64,000 nucleotides of DNA from an uncultured Spirochaetales bacterium (GTDB lineage Bacteria > Spirochaetota > Spirochaetia > Sphaerochaetales > Sphaerochaetaceae), in contig CASFTW010000004.1 in NCBI GenBank assembly GCA_949297785.1, positions 1-64,000 of the forward strand, written 5' to 3'. The position numbers were made by a program, and so were the translations under genes. The notes beneath the pieces are model-generated. The model had not been told where the DNA came from, made no database searches, and saw only the letters and a program-made list of their open reading frames with translations. Positions 1-8,079 of the stretch are shown here, piece by piece. Position 1 is the first letter of the stretch; each line of letters opens with the position of its first letter.

Positions 1-172
1 TGGCCCTTCCATCCACGATTATTTAGGTACCCTCAATGTACCTGTTTTAAGCTTATTGGTTCAAGATTTTATATCCACGGTGCAAAACAGGATTTTTTAA
101 TAAAAAAACACCTTAGGATCAGAACTTCTATAGATCATAATCAACAGAAAAACAGCTGCTGATCATCAGATC

Positions 173-835
173 TCATCTGCATTCCTTCCGCATTGCCTTG
201 TATCCGATGACTACAGCCCATACATATGCACAAGTCTTGGGAATCATCAGCATGCCGGTTACAGGAACAGCATCAGAGAACAGGACAACAGGGATATAGC
301 AGGCAAAACTGAGGGTTATTGCAAGCCACATCCAGCGGAAGGTCGTATCGGAGTTAGCTTTTGCTTCCCTGTAGAAAAGAATGATCATCATGATACCGAG
401 GATGGTGAACGGAATGTTCCTGTAAATTCCCCATGAAAGAGGAGAAGCGGCACTCAGCCACTCGTTCTGAGGCATCAGACAGAGTATGATTCTAATAGCC
501 GCAAGAGCATAGACAGATACAGTGAGAAGCCTTTCCTTCTTTCCATAGCGCAACATCCACACATTGTACAGAATGACATAGAAAACAGTCATTGTTATGG
601 AAGTCACAAGCTTGCCGAATCCGAGCGCAGCAGTGTATGACTCCAGCCCGGTCGTGCACAGCGCCACAGCCCGTGGAACAAGATGGAAAGCATCTCCTGC
701 GCCCAGCACTATCGCCATGATACCGAACAGAGCGAACTGCCTGCTGCCACGGCTGTCCTTTACGATAATGATGCCGAGAGTTATGACACTCACAAGATAT
801 ACAATGTCAAAAGCAGTTTCGAATATTGCCTGCAT
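173..835 (-). CDS. Polytopic membrane protein, function unknown
   Basis: The 220-residue product is almost entirely hydrophobic and has about seven predicted membrane segments, starting with one at residues 10-27 and ending near 210 in a short basic tail (RKECR). It has no catalytic motif I recognise. Similar seven-helix proteins of unknown role occur in Firmicutes and spirochaetes, but I cannot name a family. The gene follows the GNAT gene on the same strand with a gap of about 25 bases, so the two are probably co-transcribed. Bases 1-172 beyond its stop hold no supportable gene. Confidence 0.7.
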   Translation of the reverse strand: MQAIFETAFDIVYLVSVITLGIIIVKDSRGSRQFALFGIMAIVLGAGDAFHLVPRAVALCTTGLESYTAALGFGKLVTSITMTVFYVILYNVWMLRYGKKERLLTVSVYALAAIRIILCLMPQNEWLSAASPLSWGIYRNIPFTILGIMMIILFYREAKANSDTTFRWMWLAITLSFACYIPVVLFSDAVPVTGMLMIPKTCAYVWAVVIGYKAMRKECR

Positions 836-860
836 CAGTTTTTCTCCTCAATTACCATAT

Positions 861-1700
861 TCAAATCCTCAGTTCCATCTCATACTGTTCAGCAAAAGGG
901 ACAAAGTCAAGATGTGTGAGAAAGGATATGGTTGCATCATCCCCAACGTTCACCACACGCAATGCGGATGCTGCAGTATTGTCCCTTATGTCCGCCAGGA
1001 GGCTTTTCCCCATACCCCTTCCTCTGCATTCATGGGAGACTGCAAACTGCGAAATGTCGCCTGTTGCGGGATCAGAAACAGCATAAGCACACACCCTGCC
1101 ACAGGCAGAGATTACTGAGAATACATACCGGTCTTTGTCTGAAAGAATGCTTTCATCTGAATTCTGCCAGGACGGTGATGCATCCTGAAAATCCTTCACA
1201 AGATTAAAATCGAGCGATGGAACATGTTCAACATGAAAGGATGAAACACCTTTCAGACGGCTCTTGTCAATCTGGAAACAGGTGAATTCACGTCTGATCT
1301 CAAAGCCTTTGCGCCTGTAAAGGTTCAATGCCCTTTCATTGTCCCTGATGACCTCAAGAACATACCGTGATACCCCCTCCTGATCCAGAAGACATTTCAG
1401 ATGATCTATCATATTTCCGGCTATCCCACGGCTTCTGTACTTTGGAATCACACCCGTACCCATGTCATATGCAGACAGAATGCCATCATGGACTCTTCTT
1501 CCGCTCATGATGAAACCGACAAGCTTCCCGTCTGAGAACGCCCCGGCAGATACCCTGCCGTCATATCCGTTTCTCCTCATGTTCCCGGCAAACCGTTCAA
1601 AGGACATATTGACCGGAATCATGTAATCGGAGAAAGCCTCTATAAAAACTGAGAAAAGCTCATTTACATCTGTGTTTTCAAGACTTGAATACCTGATCAT
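861..1700 (-). CDS. GNAT family N-acetyltransferase with two GNAT domains
   Basis: The 279-residue protein contains two acetyl-CoA-binding GNAT motifs. One is in the first half (YRSRGIAGNM near residue 92, followed by a typical N-acetyltransferase helix and an NERALNLYRRKGF block). The other is near the C terminus (ECRGRGMGKSLL, about residue 225). The two-domain layout is that of the mycothiol-synthase-like GNAT group; the substrate cannot be read from sequence. The protein is soluble and has no signal peptide. It probably heads a two-gene unit with the membrane protein downstream. Confidence 0.85.
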   Translation of the reverse strand: MIRYSSLENTDVNELFSVFIEAFSDYMIPVNMSFERFAGNMRRNGYDGRVSAGAFSDGKLVGFIMSGRRVHDGILSAYDMGTGVIPKYRSRGIAGNMIDHLKCLLDQEGVSRYVLEVIRDNERALNLYRRKGFEIRREFTCFQIDKSRLKGVSSFHVEHVPSLDFNLVKDFQDASPSWQNSDESILSDKDRYVFSVISACGRVCAYAVSDPATGDISQFAVSHECRGRGMGKSLLADIRDNTAASALRVVNVGDDATISFLTHLDFVPFAEQYEMELRI

Positions 1701-1882
1701 AACAGTTAATATGCTATCAGAACCGAGTGATGTGTGAATACCTCAGCTTATGAATGTGCCTGAGGACGAAGACCATCTGATGTTTCTGAAGATCTTCTGA
1801 AGTAATACGTATATACTTTTTATGTTTCATCAAGATATTCCGTCTATATATAAGAGACAAATCAATGACCTACGATACAAGT

Positions 1883-2944
1883 CTAAGATTTGCCCTGTCC
1901 CTGAAAAATATATCCTGTCGACGGTCCTGCACCGACCTTTGCTATGCATCCACTTTTAACAAGAGCCGTCAGAGTACGCTCAACTGTGATCCTGCTTATA
2001 TCAGGACAAATATCCATAATTTCCTTTTTTGTGATCCTGCCGGCATTCTGTTCTATTACAGATCTGATCCGCTGTGCTTTTGAAAGCCCCTTATATCTTA
2101 AACATTCAACACGTGATTCAAATTCATTGTATGCCTTGATAAAAACTCCAAGATAATACTTCACAAACGGTTCATAATTATTTTCACCCTCATGCCAGAG
2201 ATAAGAACTTGCCTGCAACGTTTCATAATATGTTTCCTCACTTTTCTCAATAAGCATTTCAATACTGATATACTTTTCCACTATGTACCCTGCTTTATAG
2301 CAAAGTAACAATGTCAACAGGCGGCTCATGCGGCCATTGCCATCATTGAAAGGATGAATGCACAGAAAATCAAGTATGAACATTGGAATCAGAAGCAGTT
2401 TGTCTATCTTATCTTCGCTCCATGCCTGCCGGAAACTGAAGCACATCTCATTCATCACATCAGGAGTCATCCACGCAGAAACAGGTATGAATCTTGCCCT
2501 CTGATTACCTTCTCCATCAATTTCAGCAATGACATTATCAGAATTCTTATAGACACCGCCCATAACACTGCTGGAATAGGAATACAGACTCTTATGAAGC
2601 TGCAATATGACATTCACAGAAGGATTCATGTATTCGTAATTCTCATGGATTGTTGCCAGTACTTCACGATAGCCGGCAATCTCCTGCTCATTTCTGTTAC
2701 GAGGTTCAGCTTTCTCTTTTACAAGCTCCTCAAGGCGCTTATCAGTAGAGAAGATTCCTTCTATCCTGTTTGATGCTCCCGTACTCTGGATCATAGCCAC
2801 ATCCAAAAGCATCTTCAATTCATCCATATGTGCTTCAAGAAACAAATCCTGCCGGCCTTTATGTTCATGAATAGTGCTCAGCATCTGGACTATTTCCGCT
2901 GTAAGCAGTTTTTCAGCTTTTTTTGTGTAATTAAATTTTCTCAT
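1883..2944 (-). CDS. Class II Fic family protein (AMPylase) with C-terminal winged helix
   Basis: Fic proteins transfer AMP (or a related group) from a nucleotide to a target hydroxyl. The canonical core HPFNDGNGRMSR is at residues 197-208 and includes the catalytic His. An inhibitory motif of the S-x-x-x-E-G type is at residues 58-63 (SNRIEG), on the N-terminal side, which places the protein in class II, where the inhibitory helix is in the same chain. The last roughly 70 residues look like a winged helix-turn-helix, as in Fic/HTH proteins that bind DNA. Length (353) is normal and no key residue is missing. A direct repeat just upstream (2990-3023) is a plausible autoregulatory operator. Confidence 0.92.
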   Translation of the reverse strand: MRKFNYTKKAEKLLTAEIVQMLSTIHEHKGRQDLFLEAHMDELKMLLDVAMIQSTGASNRIEGIFSTDKRLEELVKEKAEPRNRNEQEIAGYREVLATIHENYEYMNPSVNVILQLHKSLYSYSSSVMGGVYKNSDNVIAEIDGEGNQRARFIPVSAWMTPDVMNEMCFSFRQAWSEDKIDKLLLIPMFILDFLCIHPFNDGNGRMSRLLTLLLCYKAGYIVEKYISIEMLIEKSEETYYETLQASSYLWHEGENNYEPFVKYYLGVFIKAYNEFESRVECLRYKGLSKAQRIRSVIEQNAGRITKKEIMDICPDISRITVERTLTALVKSGCIAKVGAGPSTGYIFQGQGKS

Positions 2945-2989
2945 AGATATCGCCTTTGCTTCACTTATATCTCACTCATTTAACCATAA

Positions 2990-3023
2990 AATGATGGAGA
3001 TAACAACAATAATGATGGAGATA
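2990..3023 (-). repeat. Two 13-bp direct repeats upstream of the Fic gene
   Basis: AATGATGGAGATA occurs at 2990-3002 and again, identically, at 3011-3023, a step of 21 bp or about two helical turns. It lies 46-79 bp upstream of the Fic start codon. The repeat spacing suggests that two protein monomers bind the same DNA face. The Fic protein's own C-terminal winged helix is the obvious candidate binder, but that is inference. Confidence 0.6.
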
Positions 3024-3044
3024 TTGACTGATTGGCAAAGAGAA

Positions 3045-3851
3045 TCAGATCACAATGGTTTTCCCGCCCGGAACAATGACAGGCATGCCGTCAACAGATA
3101 GCCATACGTCCATTGCAGATGGATTTGAGACCAGAGAGTGATCTGCTGAGAAAAAGATGCGCCTTGCGGCATCCATATAGTCCGCGATTTCAATGTTGGT
3201 CGCATACCATATGTCATCACGTCCTCCAGCAAGAGAGGCAAAACGCTCAATGACATCCCAGTTGTCATTATTTGTGAACTCGTAGCTATGTCCCCACACA
3301 TACATCAGGTTAAGCCTGAAATCATTATTGATTGAAAGGAATGCCTCGGCATTCTCAAGAAGCCTGTGGTTATGGTGACAGGTTGCCTTCCATTTATAGA
3401 AATCTTCAGGAATAGCAAAACCATCAGAATCACCTACAATCCGGCCGTAGCGTATGCCGAGTGAAGGAAGAAGAGAAATTATTTCAGGTGTAAAGCTGCC
3501 GAAAGGATATGCGAAACCCCGCACGGGATACCCTGTGACCGCCTCTATCGCTTTCCTGTCTTCCATGATCTCCTGTGCAACCAGAGACAGCGGACAGCGG
3601 TCAATGGGAGGATGGTTCACAGTATGTGAAGCAAGCTCAAAACCATCATACAGATCCTTCCATTCATTCACGGGGATCCGGCGTTCATCTGTATCCGCCT
3701 CACCGGAGTTGAGATTGAAAGTGGCCTTGAGTCCGTGCTTTCTGAAAATGGAGACAAGCCTTCTGTCTTCCTGCCTACCATCATCATAACTGAAAGTGAG
3801 AGCCTTGTTTCTTCCCTGCGGGAACAATATATGAATCCGTCTTAACTGCAT
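3045..3851 (-). CDS. Polysaccharide deacetylase (NodB-fold, CE4) family protein
   Basis: The start at 3851 gives 268 residues and has a good AGGAGA ribosome site; the reading frame stays open to 3908 but that longer start has none. NodB-type metal-dependent deacetylases remove acetyl groups from amino sugars in cell-wall or exopolysaccharide. The family motifs are present: an SYDDG variant of TFDDG with Asp23-Asp24, and the metal-binding His76 and His80 in SHTVNH. No signal peptide or membrane anchor is seen, so the substrate may be cytoplasmic or the protein may be a divergent, non-exported member. It follows the DUF4143 ATPase closely. Confidence 0.85.
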   Translation of the reverse strand: MQLRRIHILFPQGRNKALTFSYDDGRQEDRRLVSIFRKHGLKATFNLNSGEADTDERRIPVNEWKDLYDGFELASHTVNHPPIDRCPLSLVAQEIMEDRKAIEAVTGYPVRGFAYPFGSFTPEIISLLPSLGIRYGRIVGDSDGFAIPEDFYKWKATCHHNHRLLENAEAFLSINNDFRLNLMYVWGHSYEFTNNDNWDVIERFASLAGGRDDIWYATNIEIADYMDAARRIFFSADHSLVSNPSAMDVWLSVDGMPVIVPGGKTIVI

Positions 3852-3904
3852 GAATGTTTCTCCTGCCTCAATATTATATTTACACATCATGTCTTTATAA
3901 AGAA

Positions 3905-5206
3905 TCAAAGCAGCTCATTCATCTTACCCGCAAGATATAGAGGTATGTTGGTAATATTTCCGTCCTTTCTGTATCCACGCTTTGAAAAACGTACTGCATG
4001 TTCAGGATGATGTTCTGAAATATACCGTTTGAATGAGGGGGCAGACTTGTCTTCACCGCCTTTCACCTCAACAGGAACAATCTCAGTCCCATACTGAAGC
4101 ACGAAATCAATTTCCCCGCTTTTATCCGAAAAATAGCGTGGCTCCACATCCAATCTGCCGTGAAGCTGCTGCAGGACATAGTTCTCAGTCAGCGGACCTT
4201 TGAACTGATAGCTTGATTTCAGCAGAATTGCACTATTATCTATACCAGCCATATGCTTCAAGAGTCCGATGTCAAAAAGAAACAGTTTGAACTGATCAAG
4301 CTTGTCGAATGCAGCAAGGGGATGTTCAATTTTTGAGACATTGTAAATACGATTGATCATACCAGCAGAGACAAGCCACTCGATTGCTTCTTCAAAGTCT
4401 CTGGCTCTGCCTCCTTGACGAACCGAACCATAAATGAATTTCTCGTTGGATTTGGCAAGCTGGGAGACAATGCTGCGGAACACCATCAGGATACGGCCGC
4501 TGTTCACTTTTCCATTGTGCTTGGAAAAATCGTTTTCATATATCTCGATGAGTTCCCTCTGTATCTGTGATACTGCAGCCGGATCTTTGCGATTGACCCA
4601 TGAGACAACACATTCAGGCATTCCTCCTATAATCAGATAGTTACTGTAGGCTTCAAGCAGGCGGTTATGGAAAACTTCCTCAATCACCTGATCTTTTCTG
4701 ATGCTTTCATAGTAAGCAAAAAGAGACACGTCAGTAGCTTCCAGAAATTCATCAAAATACAGGGGATAGAGATCAATTATGTTGACCATACCAACGGGGT
4801 ATGACTTGGGCTGTGAAAGCAGCGTTCCAAGCAGACTGCCAGCGGCAATAACATGATAGTCATTTGCCTTCTCTTTGAAATATTTAAGTGTATTCAAAGC
4901 TTCAGGGCATTCCTGCACCTCATCGAAAATGATAAGAGTCTCTCCCGGCAAAATTCTTTCACCTGCAATCAGGGTAAGCAGTTCAATGATCCGCTGAGGA
5001 TTCTTGTTTGTCTCGAAGATGGATTTAAGTTCCTCCATTTCATCAAAGTTGAAATAGACAAAGCTTTCATAGCAGGATTTACCGAATTCCTTCATGAGCC
5101 ATGTCTTACCTACCTGGCGGGCACCCCGGATGATCAGCGGTTTCCGATCAGGATTGTTCTTCCATTTCACCAGTTCTGAAAATGCATTCCGTTTCATATT
5201 CACCAT
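3905..5206 (-). CDS. AAA ATPase with DUF4143 domain
   Basis: The protein has an AAA_14-type P-loop (GARQVGKT, about residues 28-35), a Walker B strand followed by DEVQE (TLIIFDEVQE, near residue 95), and a C-terminal DUF4143 region with a restriction-endonuclease-like stretch (GEIDFVLQ...PVEVKGG). Proteins of this build are common, often multicopy, and mobile among gut anaerobes. Their function is unproven, and a role in DNA-related stress or mobile-element biology is often assumed. The start is uncertain: GTG 5209, ATG 5206 and ATG 5197 are all possible and none has a strong ribosome site. The promoter region contains a striking triple repeat. Confidence 0.88.
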   Translation of the reverse strand: MVNMKRNAFSELVKWKNNPDRKPLIIRGARQVGKTWLMKEFGKSCYESFVYFNFDEMEELKSIFETNKNPQRIIELLTLIAGERILPGETLIIFDEVQECPEALNTLKYFKEKANDYHVIAAGSLLGTLLSQPKSYPVGMVNIIDLYPLYFDEFLEATDVSLFAYYESIRKDQVIEEVFHNRLLEAYSNYLIIGGMPECVVSWVNRKDPAAVSQIQRELIEIYENDFSKHNGKVNSGRILMVFRSIVSQLAKSNEKFIYGSVRQGGRARDFEEAIEWLVSAGMINRIYNVSKIEHPLAAFDKLDQFKLFLFDIGLLKHMAGIDNSAILLKSSYQFKGPLTENYVLQQLHGRLDVEPRYFSDKSGEIDFVLQYGTEIVPVEVKGGEDKSAPSFKRYISEHHPEHAVRFSKRGYRKDGNITNIPLYLAGKMNELL

Positions 5207-5228
5207 CACAATTATGTTAACCGAAACC

Positions 5229-5312
5229 AGTATAACACATTTTTCCAGGTTTTAAGACAACAATTTTACACATTTTTCCGGAAAAACGAGGCACATCGAA
5301 ACACATTTTTCC
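5229..5312 (-). promoter_or_regulatory. Three exact 12-bp repeats at 33-bp steps over the ATPase promoter
   Basis: ACACATTTTTCC occurs at 5235-5246, 5268-5279 and 5301-5312, each exactly 33 bp from the next; the second and third copies also share a following G. On the gene's strand the unit reads GGAAAAATGTGT. The copy nearest the gene runs directly into a good -10 hexamer (TATACT, 5229-5234), so a bound repressor would block the promoter. The binder is unknown; autoregulation by the ATPase or a partner is inference. Confidence 0.65.
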
Positions 5313-5652
5313 GAAAATCAGAAGAGGAATGTACTTGTCAACAGAAGTAGACAAAAAAAATATTTTTTTTCACTTTTCTTTTTCAAAAGTTTATATAAAT
5401 GATGTTTTTCATTCAGTAGTTTTTCCAAAAGTGGACAGAGGTTCTTCCACTGAAGGGGGAATATTCTCCTTTATCCATGTCCATTCTGTCTTGACGCAGT
5501 TCAGATCTTCCGTACTTCTTGAAGATTATGACAGGATCGATATCGCTTATCTGCTTTGCCACATCTCTATCATCAATGAATGAATTCCGGAGATCCAAAA
5601 ACTTATTCTAGGACCGGTTTATTAACAGACTGCTTTCACAGAACAAAAAAGA
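5313..5652. other. Gene-poor interval, possibly decayed
   Basis: Apart from the triple repeat at its left end this stretch carries no gene I can support. A 61-codon minus-strand frame at 5413-5598 and an 84-codon plus-strand frame at 5329-5583 overlap each other. Neither has a ribosome site or a recognisable motif. The base composition is AT-rich, as often seen in decaying remnants. Confidence 0.5.
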
Positions 5653-6447
5653 TCACCAATACTCAGGACCGTGTCCCGGATACAACTCCGATGAAAGATC
5701 AGACTGCCAATAATCAAACGTGTCTATATCCATTATAGTCAGACAACCATAGGAACCTGACATTGTGTCCAGATTAACGAAACGATGTTTTCCTGAGACA
5801 AAAGGTTCCGTTTTTCCATATTCCGTATGTCCTGTAAAAAGCCACTTTGATTCAGACCACAGGCCTATTGGGTTCTTTTTCCCTAACCTTTCATCATACT
5901 GACAGCATCTGAAATAATCCCTGTCCCAGAGTACGGTGTCAGCTTTTCTTGCCGGTATATGATATCCATCAGGCGCAGGCTCAATGAGCTCACGCTTCTC
6001 TTCAGAAAGCTTTTCCATATCAATATCAGAAAGGAATAACCCCGGGCCTCCATGCATAATGACGGCATTATCAAGTATGCGCACATACGGCCATGTACTC
6101 ATCCATCTGGCAAGTTCTTTTTTCTCTGCATCTGATATGCCGTTCCGCTCAAAGGATGCAATACTCTTGCGCCCGCCCTGTTTTGTCCAGATTTCAGGTG
6201 CAATACCTGAAGAAAGCCAGTTCTGGAGCCACACATCATGATTTCCGATGGCAGGGTGAAACGACGGCAGACCTTTCAGAAAAGAAAGGCATTCATATAC
6301 ATCGGGATAGCCGTCGGCAATATCTCCGACAGAGTACAGAACATCTTTCTCCACACAGAAATCAGCCTTTTCAAGGCATTGCATCAGTGCTTTATATGAC
6401 CCATGAAGATCACCGAATATCAATCGTCTTCCCATCATTTCTTTCAT
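5653..6447 (-). CDS. Calcineurin-like metallophosphoesterase
   Basis: The protein shows the ordered metal-binding blocks of phosphoprotein-phosphatase-type metallophosphoesterases: GDLHG near the N terminus, GDIADG about 35 residues later, GNHD, an isolated His in MHGG, and FTGHTEYG near the end. It would hydrolyse a phosphate ester with two metal ions; protein phosphatase or Ap4A-hydrolase-like activity are both possible. About 264 residues is normal. GTG 6456, ATG 6447 and ATG 6438 are alternative starts; 6447 is chosen because GGAA precedes it at close spacing. The gene stands alone. Confidence 0.87.
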   Translation of the reverse strand: MKEMMGRRLIFGDLHGSYKALMQCLEKADFCVEKDVLYSVGDIADGYPDVYECLSFLKGLPSFHPAIGNHDVWLQNWLSSGIAPEIWTKQGGRKSIASFERNGISDAEKKELARWMSTWPYVRILDNAVIMHGGPGLFLSDIDMEKLSEEKRELIEPAPDGYHIPARKADTVLWDRDYFRCCQYDERLGKKNPIGLWSESKWLFTGHTEYGKTEPFVSGKHRFVNLDTMSGSYGCLTIMDIDTFDYWQSDLSSELYPGHGPEYW

Positions 6448-6456
6448 TTTTTCCAC

Positions 6457-6757
6457 GGTTGCTGAAGTTGTAACAACTGACTTTCAGCATTATATCAGAA
6501 ACTGTCCCTGTCGACACGGAAAAATCTGCTTCAAGACATGAGACGCTTCATTTTCAACGAGTGATTGACAAGCGGAGTATCTGGCAGAATCTGTTTCATA
6601 GAAAGTAAAAAACAAGACCACAGGCTCAGCTGGTAGATTTCTTACTCCTGTTAAAACATTTAATGATATAAATAGTAGGATTACCAAATTATTCATTCAT
6701 TTCCAAACTAATCGTGCGTTTTTCCTTTATTTTCTCTACAAAATGGCTAATACTTGA
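6457..6757. other. Intergenic stretch without a supportable gene
   Basis: This interval separates the divergent phosphoesterase and antitoxin genes. Its left part has near-genomic composition and its right part is AT-rich. A 68-codon minus-strand frame (6490-6696) has no ribosome site or recognisable motif. It may be gene debris, consistent with the deletion scar seen just downstream. Confidence 0.4.
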
Positions 6758-6769
6758 ATGAAGGATAAT

Positions 6770-7000
6770 ATGATTATATCGGCAACTGAATTCAAATCGA
6801 ATTTCGGATATTATCTGAAGCTTGTAGAAAAAGAGGATGTTTTCATCACGAAAAATGGAAAGACTGTGGCACGAATAAGCAATCCCCGGACAAGTGCAGT
6901 AGACAAACTAAGCGGAATCCTTAAAGGTAAAATCCCGGAGAATGCAGACAGGCACTGGATAAAGGAGGCACGACTTGCAGAAACCAGCCGTTCTGATTGA
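6770..7000 (+). CDS. Phd/YefM-type antitoxin
   Basis: This 76-residue antitoxin has the classic Phd N terminus (ISATEFKSNFGYYL), a KNGKTVARI strand block, and a C-terminal tail (GILKGKIPEN...IKEARL) of the kind that wraps a PIN-domain toxin. The ATG at 6770 is preferred to the one at 6758 because AAGGAT lies five bases upstream. Such proteins bind DNA as dimers, repress their own operon and neutralise a partner ribonuclease. Here the expected toxin gene follows with overlap but is reduced to its first dozen or so codons, so this antitoxin is an orphan. Confidence 0.9.
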   Translation: MIISATEFKSNFGYYLKLVEKEDVFITKNGKTVARISNPRTSAVDKLSGILKGKIPENADRHWIKEARLAETSRSD

Positions 7001-7298
7001 CACGAATATCTTCCTTGCAAAGCACTTCATCGAAATCCAGAAGGAACACGGATCCTTCTCCAATTTTCTCTGGAGCTATGTAGACTTCAAGCCTGTAGAG
7101 TATCCCGGATATGCTGATGGAACAATAGTGGTCAGCCGGAATGAGCTGTCTGATCAGATCAGCAAGGATTTGAAGAAGAGAGGCTTTTCCTATCTGGGCT
7201 CAATCACAATCTATTCCCATCTGCAGGCAGCAGGACTGATTAATGATCATTGGGATTACTGCTTCAGATATTTACAAGTGAAAGGTGATTATGAATAG
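6975..7298 (+). pseudogene. Chimera: PIN-toxin N terminus joined to the C-terminal half of DNA-3-methyladenine glycosylase I
   Basis: Residues 1 to about 14 (VLIDTNIFL, with the first PIN acidic residue at Asp9) are the start of a PIN ribonuclease toxin, as expected after a Phd antitoxin. From about residue 16 to 100 the sequence is instead the end of Tag, with FSNFLWSYVD, LKKRGFSYLGS and AAGLINDH...C. His92 and Cys96 correspond to the two C-terminal zinc ligands of Tag. Missing are the N-terminal zinc ligands and catalytic Glu of Tag and the remaining acidic residues of PIN, so neither activity should survive. The simplest history is a deletion that fused a vapC-like gene to a tag gene in frame. 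The frame is open and may be translated by coupling to the antitoxin. Its stop overlaps the next gene. Confidence 0.8.
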
Positions 7299-8079
7299 AT
7301 ATTTGAAAATCCTGAAATCATTTTTCGTAGGATCTGTTATGAATCAGCTTGAATACAAGGCCAATTTTTTCATAGGGGGCATGTTTGAGCTTGCATGGAT
7401 GCTGATGTATGTAGTGTTCATCAATATAATCTACTTACATACAGAAACTATTAATGGATTTGACAAGAATCAAATGCTTTTGCTGATTTTCCAAGGTGGA
7501 TTGATGGACGCTTTATTCACAATGATTTTCGTACCAGGATTATCAAGGCTTCCTGAACTGGTTGGTTCAGGTGGATTGGATTTCTTCTTACTGAAACCAA
7601 TAAATCAGCGCTTTATTATTTCTTTCAATGATTTCAACATTTCCCAAATAAAAAACATATTGGTTATCTTGTGTGGAATCATTTATGTAATTTCTGATAT
7701 GTCAATTACAATTAGCTTCCCTACATTATTGATATATTTATTACTTTCTTTAAACGGATTTATCATAATATACTCATTACTTTACGTTCTTATGTCATTG
7801 TCATTTTGGGTGATTCGAATGGATGTTGTAATGCGGATTGGCTCTGAACTCATTTCAATTGGAAATAAACCAATGAGCATATATCCTAAGCTTGTCCAAA
7901 AAATATTGATTTACGTAATACCAATCCTTGTATGCTTTAATTTTCCTGTGATGTATTTGATTGGTAATCTTTCTTATGGCTTTGTTGTTTTTTCATTTAT
8001 TGTATCTACTGTTATGTGGTGGTTATCCAACCGAGTATACCGTTTTGGAGTAAGAAGATATGCAAGTGCAAGTAGCTGA
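7291..8079 (+). CDS. ABC-2 type permease (ABC2_membrane_6-like), first of a pair
   Basis: This 262-residue protein has about six membrane segments and the N-terminal pattern of the ABC-2 permeases that resemble DUF990/YadH-type exporters (NQLEYKANFFIGG followed by a helix). The ATG at 7291 has an AAAGGTG site and is preferred over a GTG at 7285. It overlaps the end of the PIN/Tag chimera. With the next two genes it forms an exporter of one ATPase and two permeases. The whole block is far richer in A and T than the flanking housekeeping genes, which points to recent acquisition. The substrate is unknown. Confidence 0.88.
   Translation: MNRYLKILKSFFVGSVMNQLEYKANFFIGGMFELAWMLMYVVFINIIYLHTETINGFDKNQMLLLIFQGGLMDALFTMIFVPGLSRLPELVGSGGLDFFLLKPINQRFIISFNDFNISQIKNILVILCGIIYVISDMSITISFPTLLIYLLLSLNGFIIIYSLLYVLMSLSFWVIRMDVVMRIGSELISIGNKPMSIYPKLVQKILIYVIPILVCFNFPVMYLIGNLSYGFVVFSFIVSTVMWWLSNRVYRFGVRRYASASS

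Noticed and set aside
5235-5312. CRISPR-like array
   Set aside because: Three 12-bp units with 21-bp gaps are far too short for CRISPR repeats and there are no cas genes; an operator array fits better.
5413-5598. 61-codon minus-strand frame in the gene-poor interval
   Set aside because: No ribosome site, no recognisable motif, and an equally long frame exists on the other strand.
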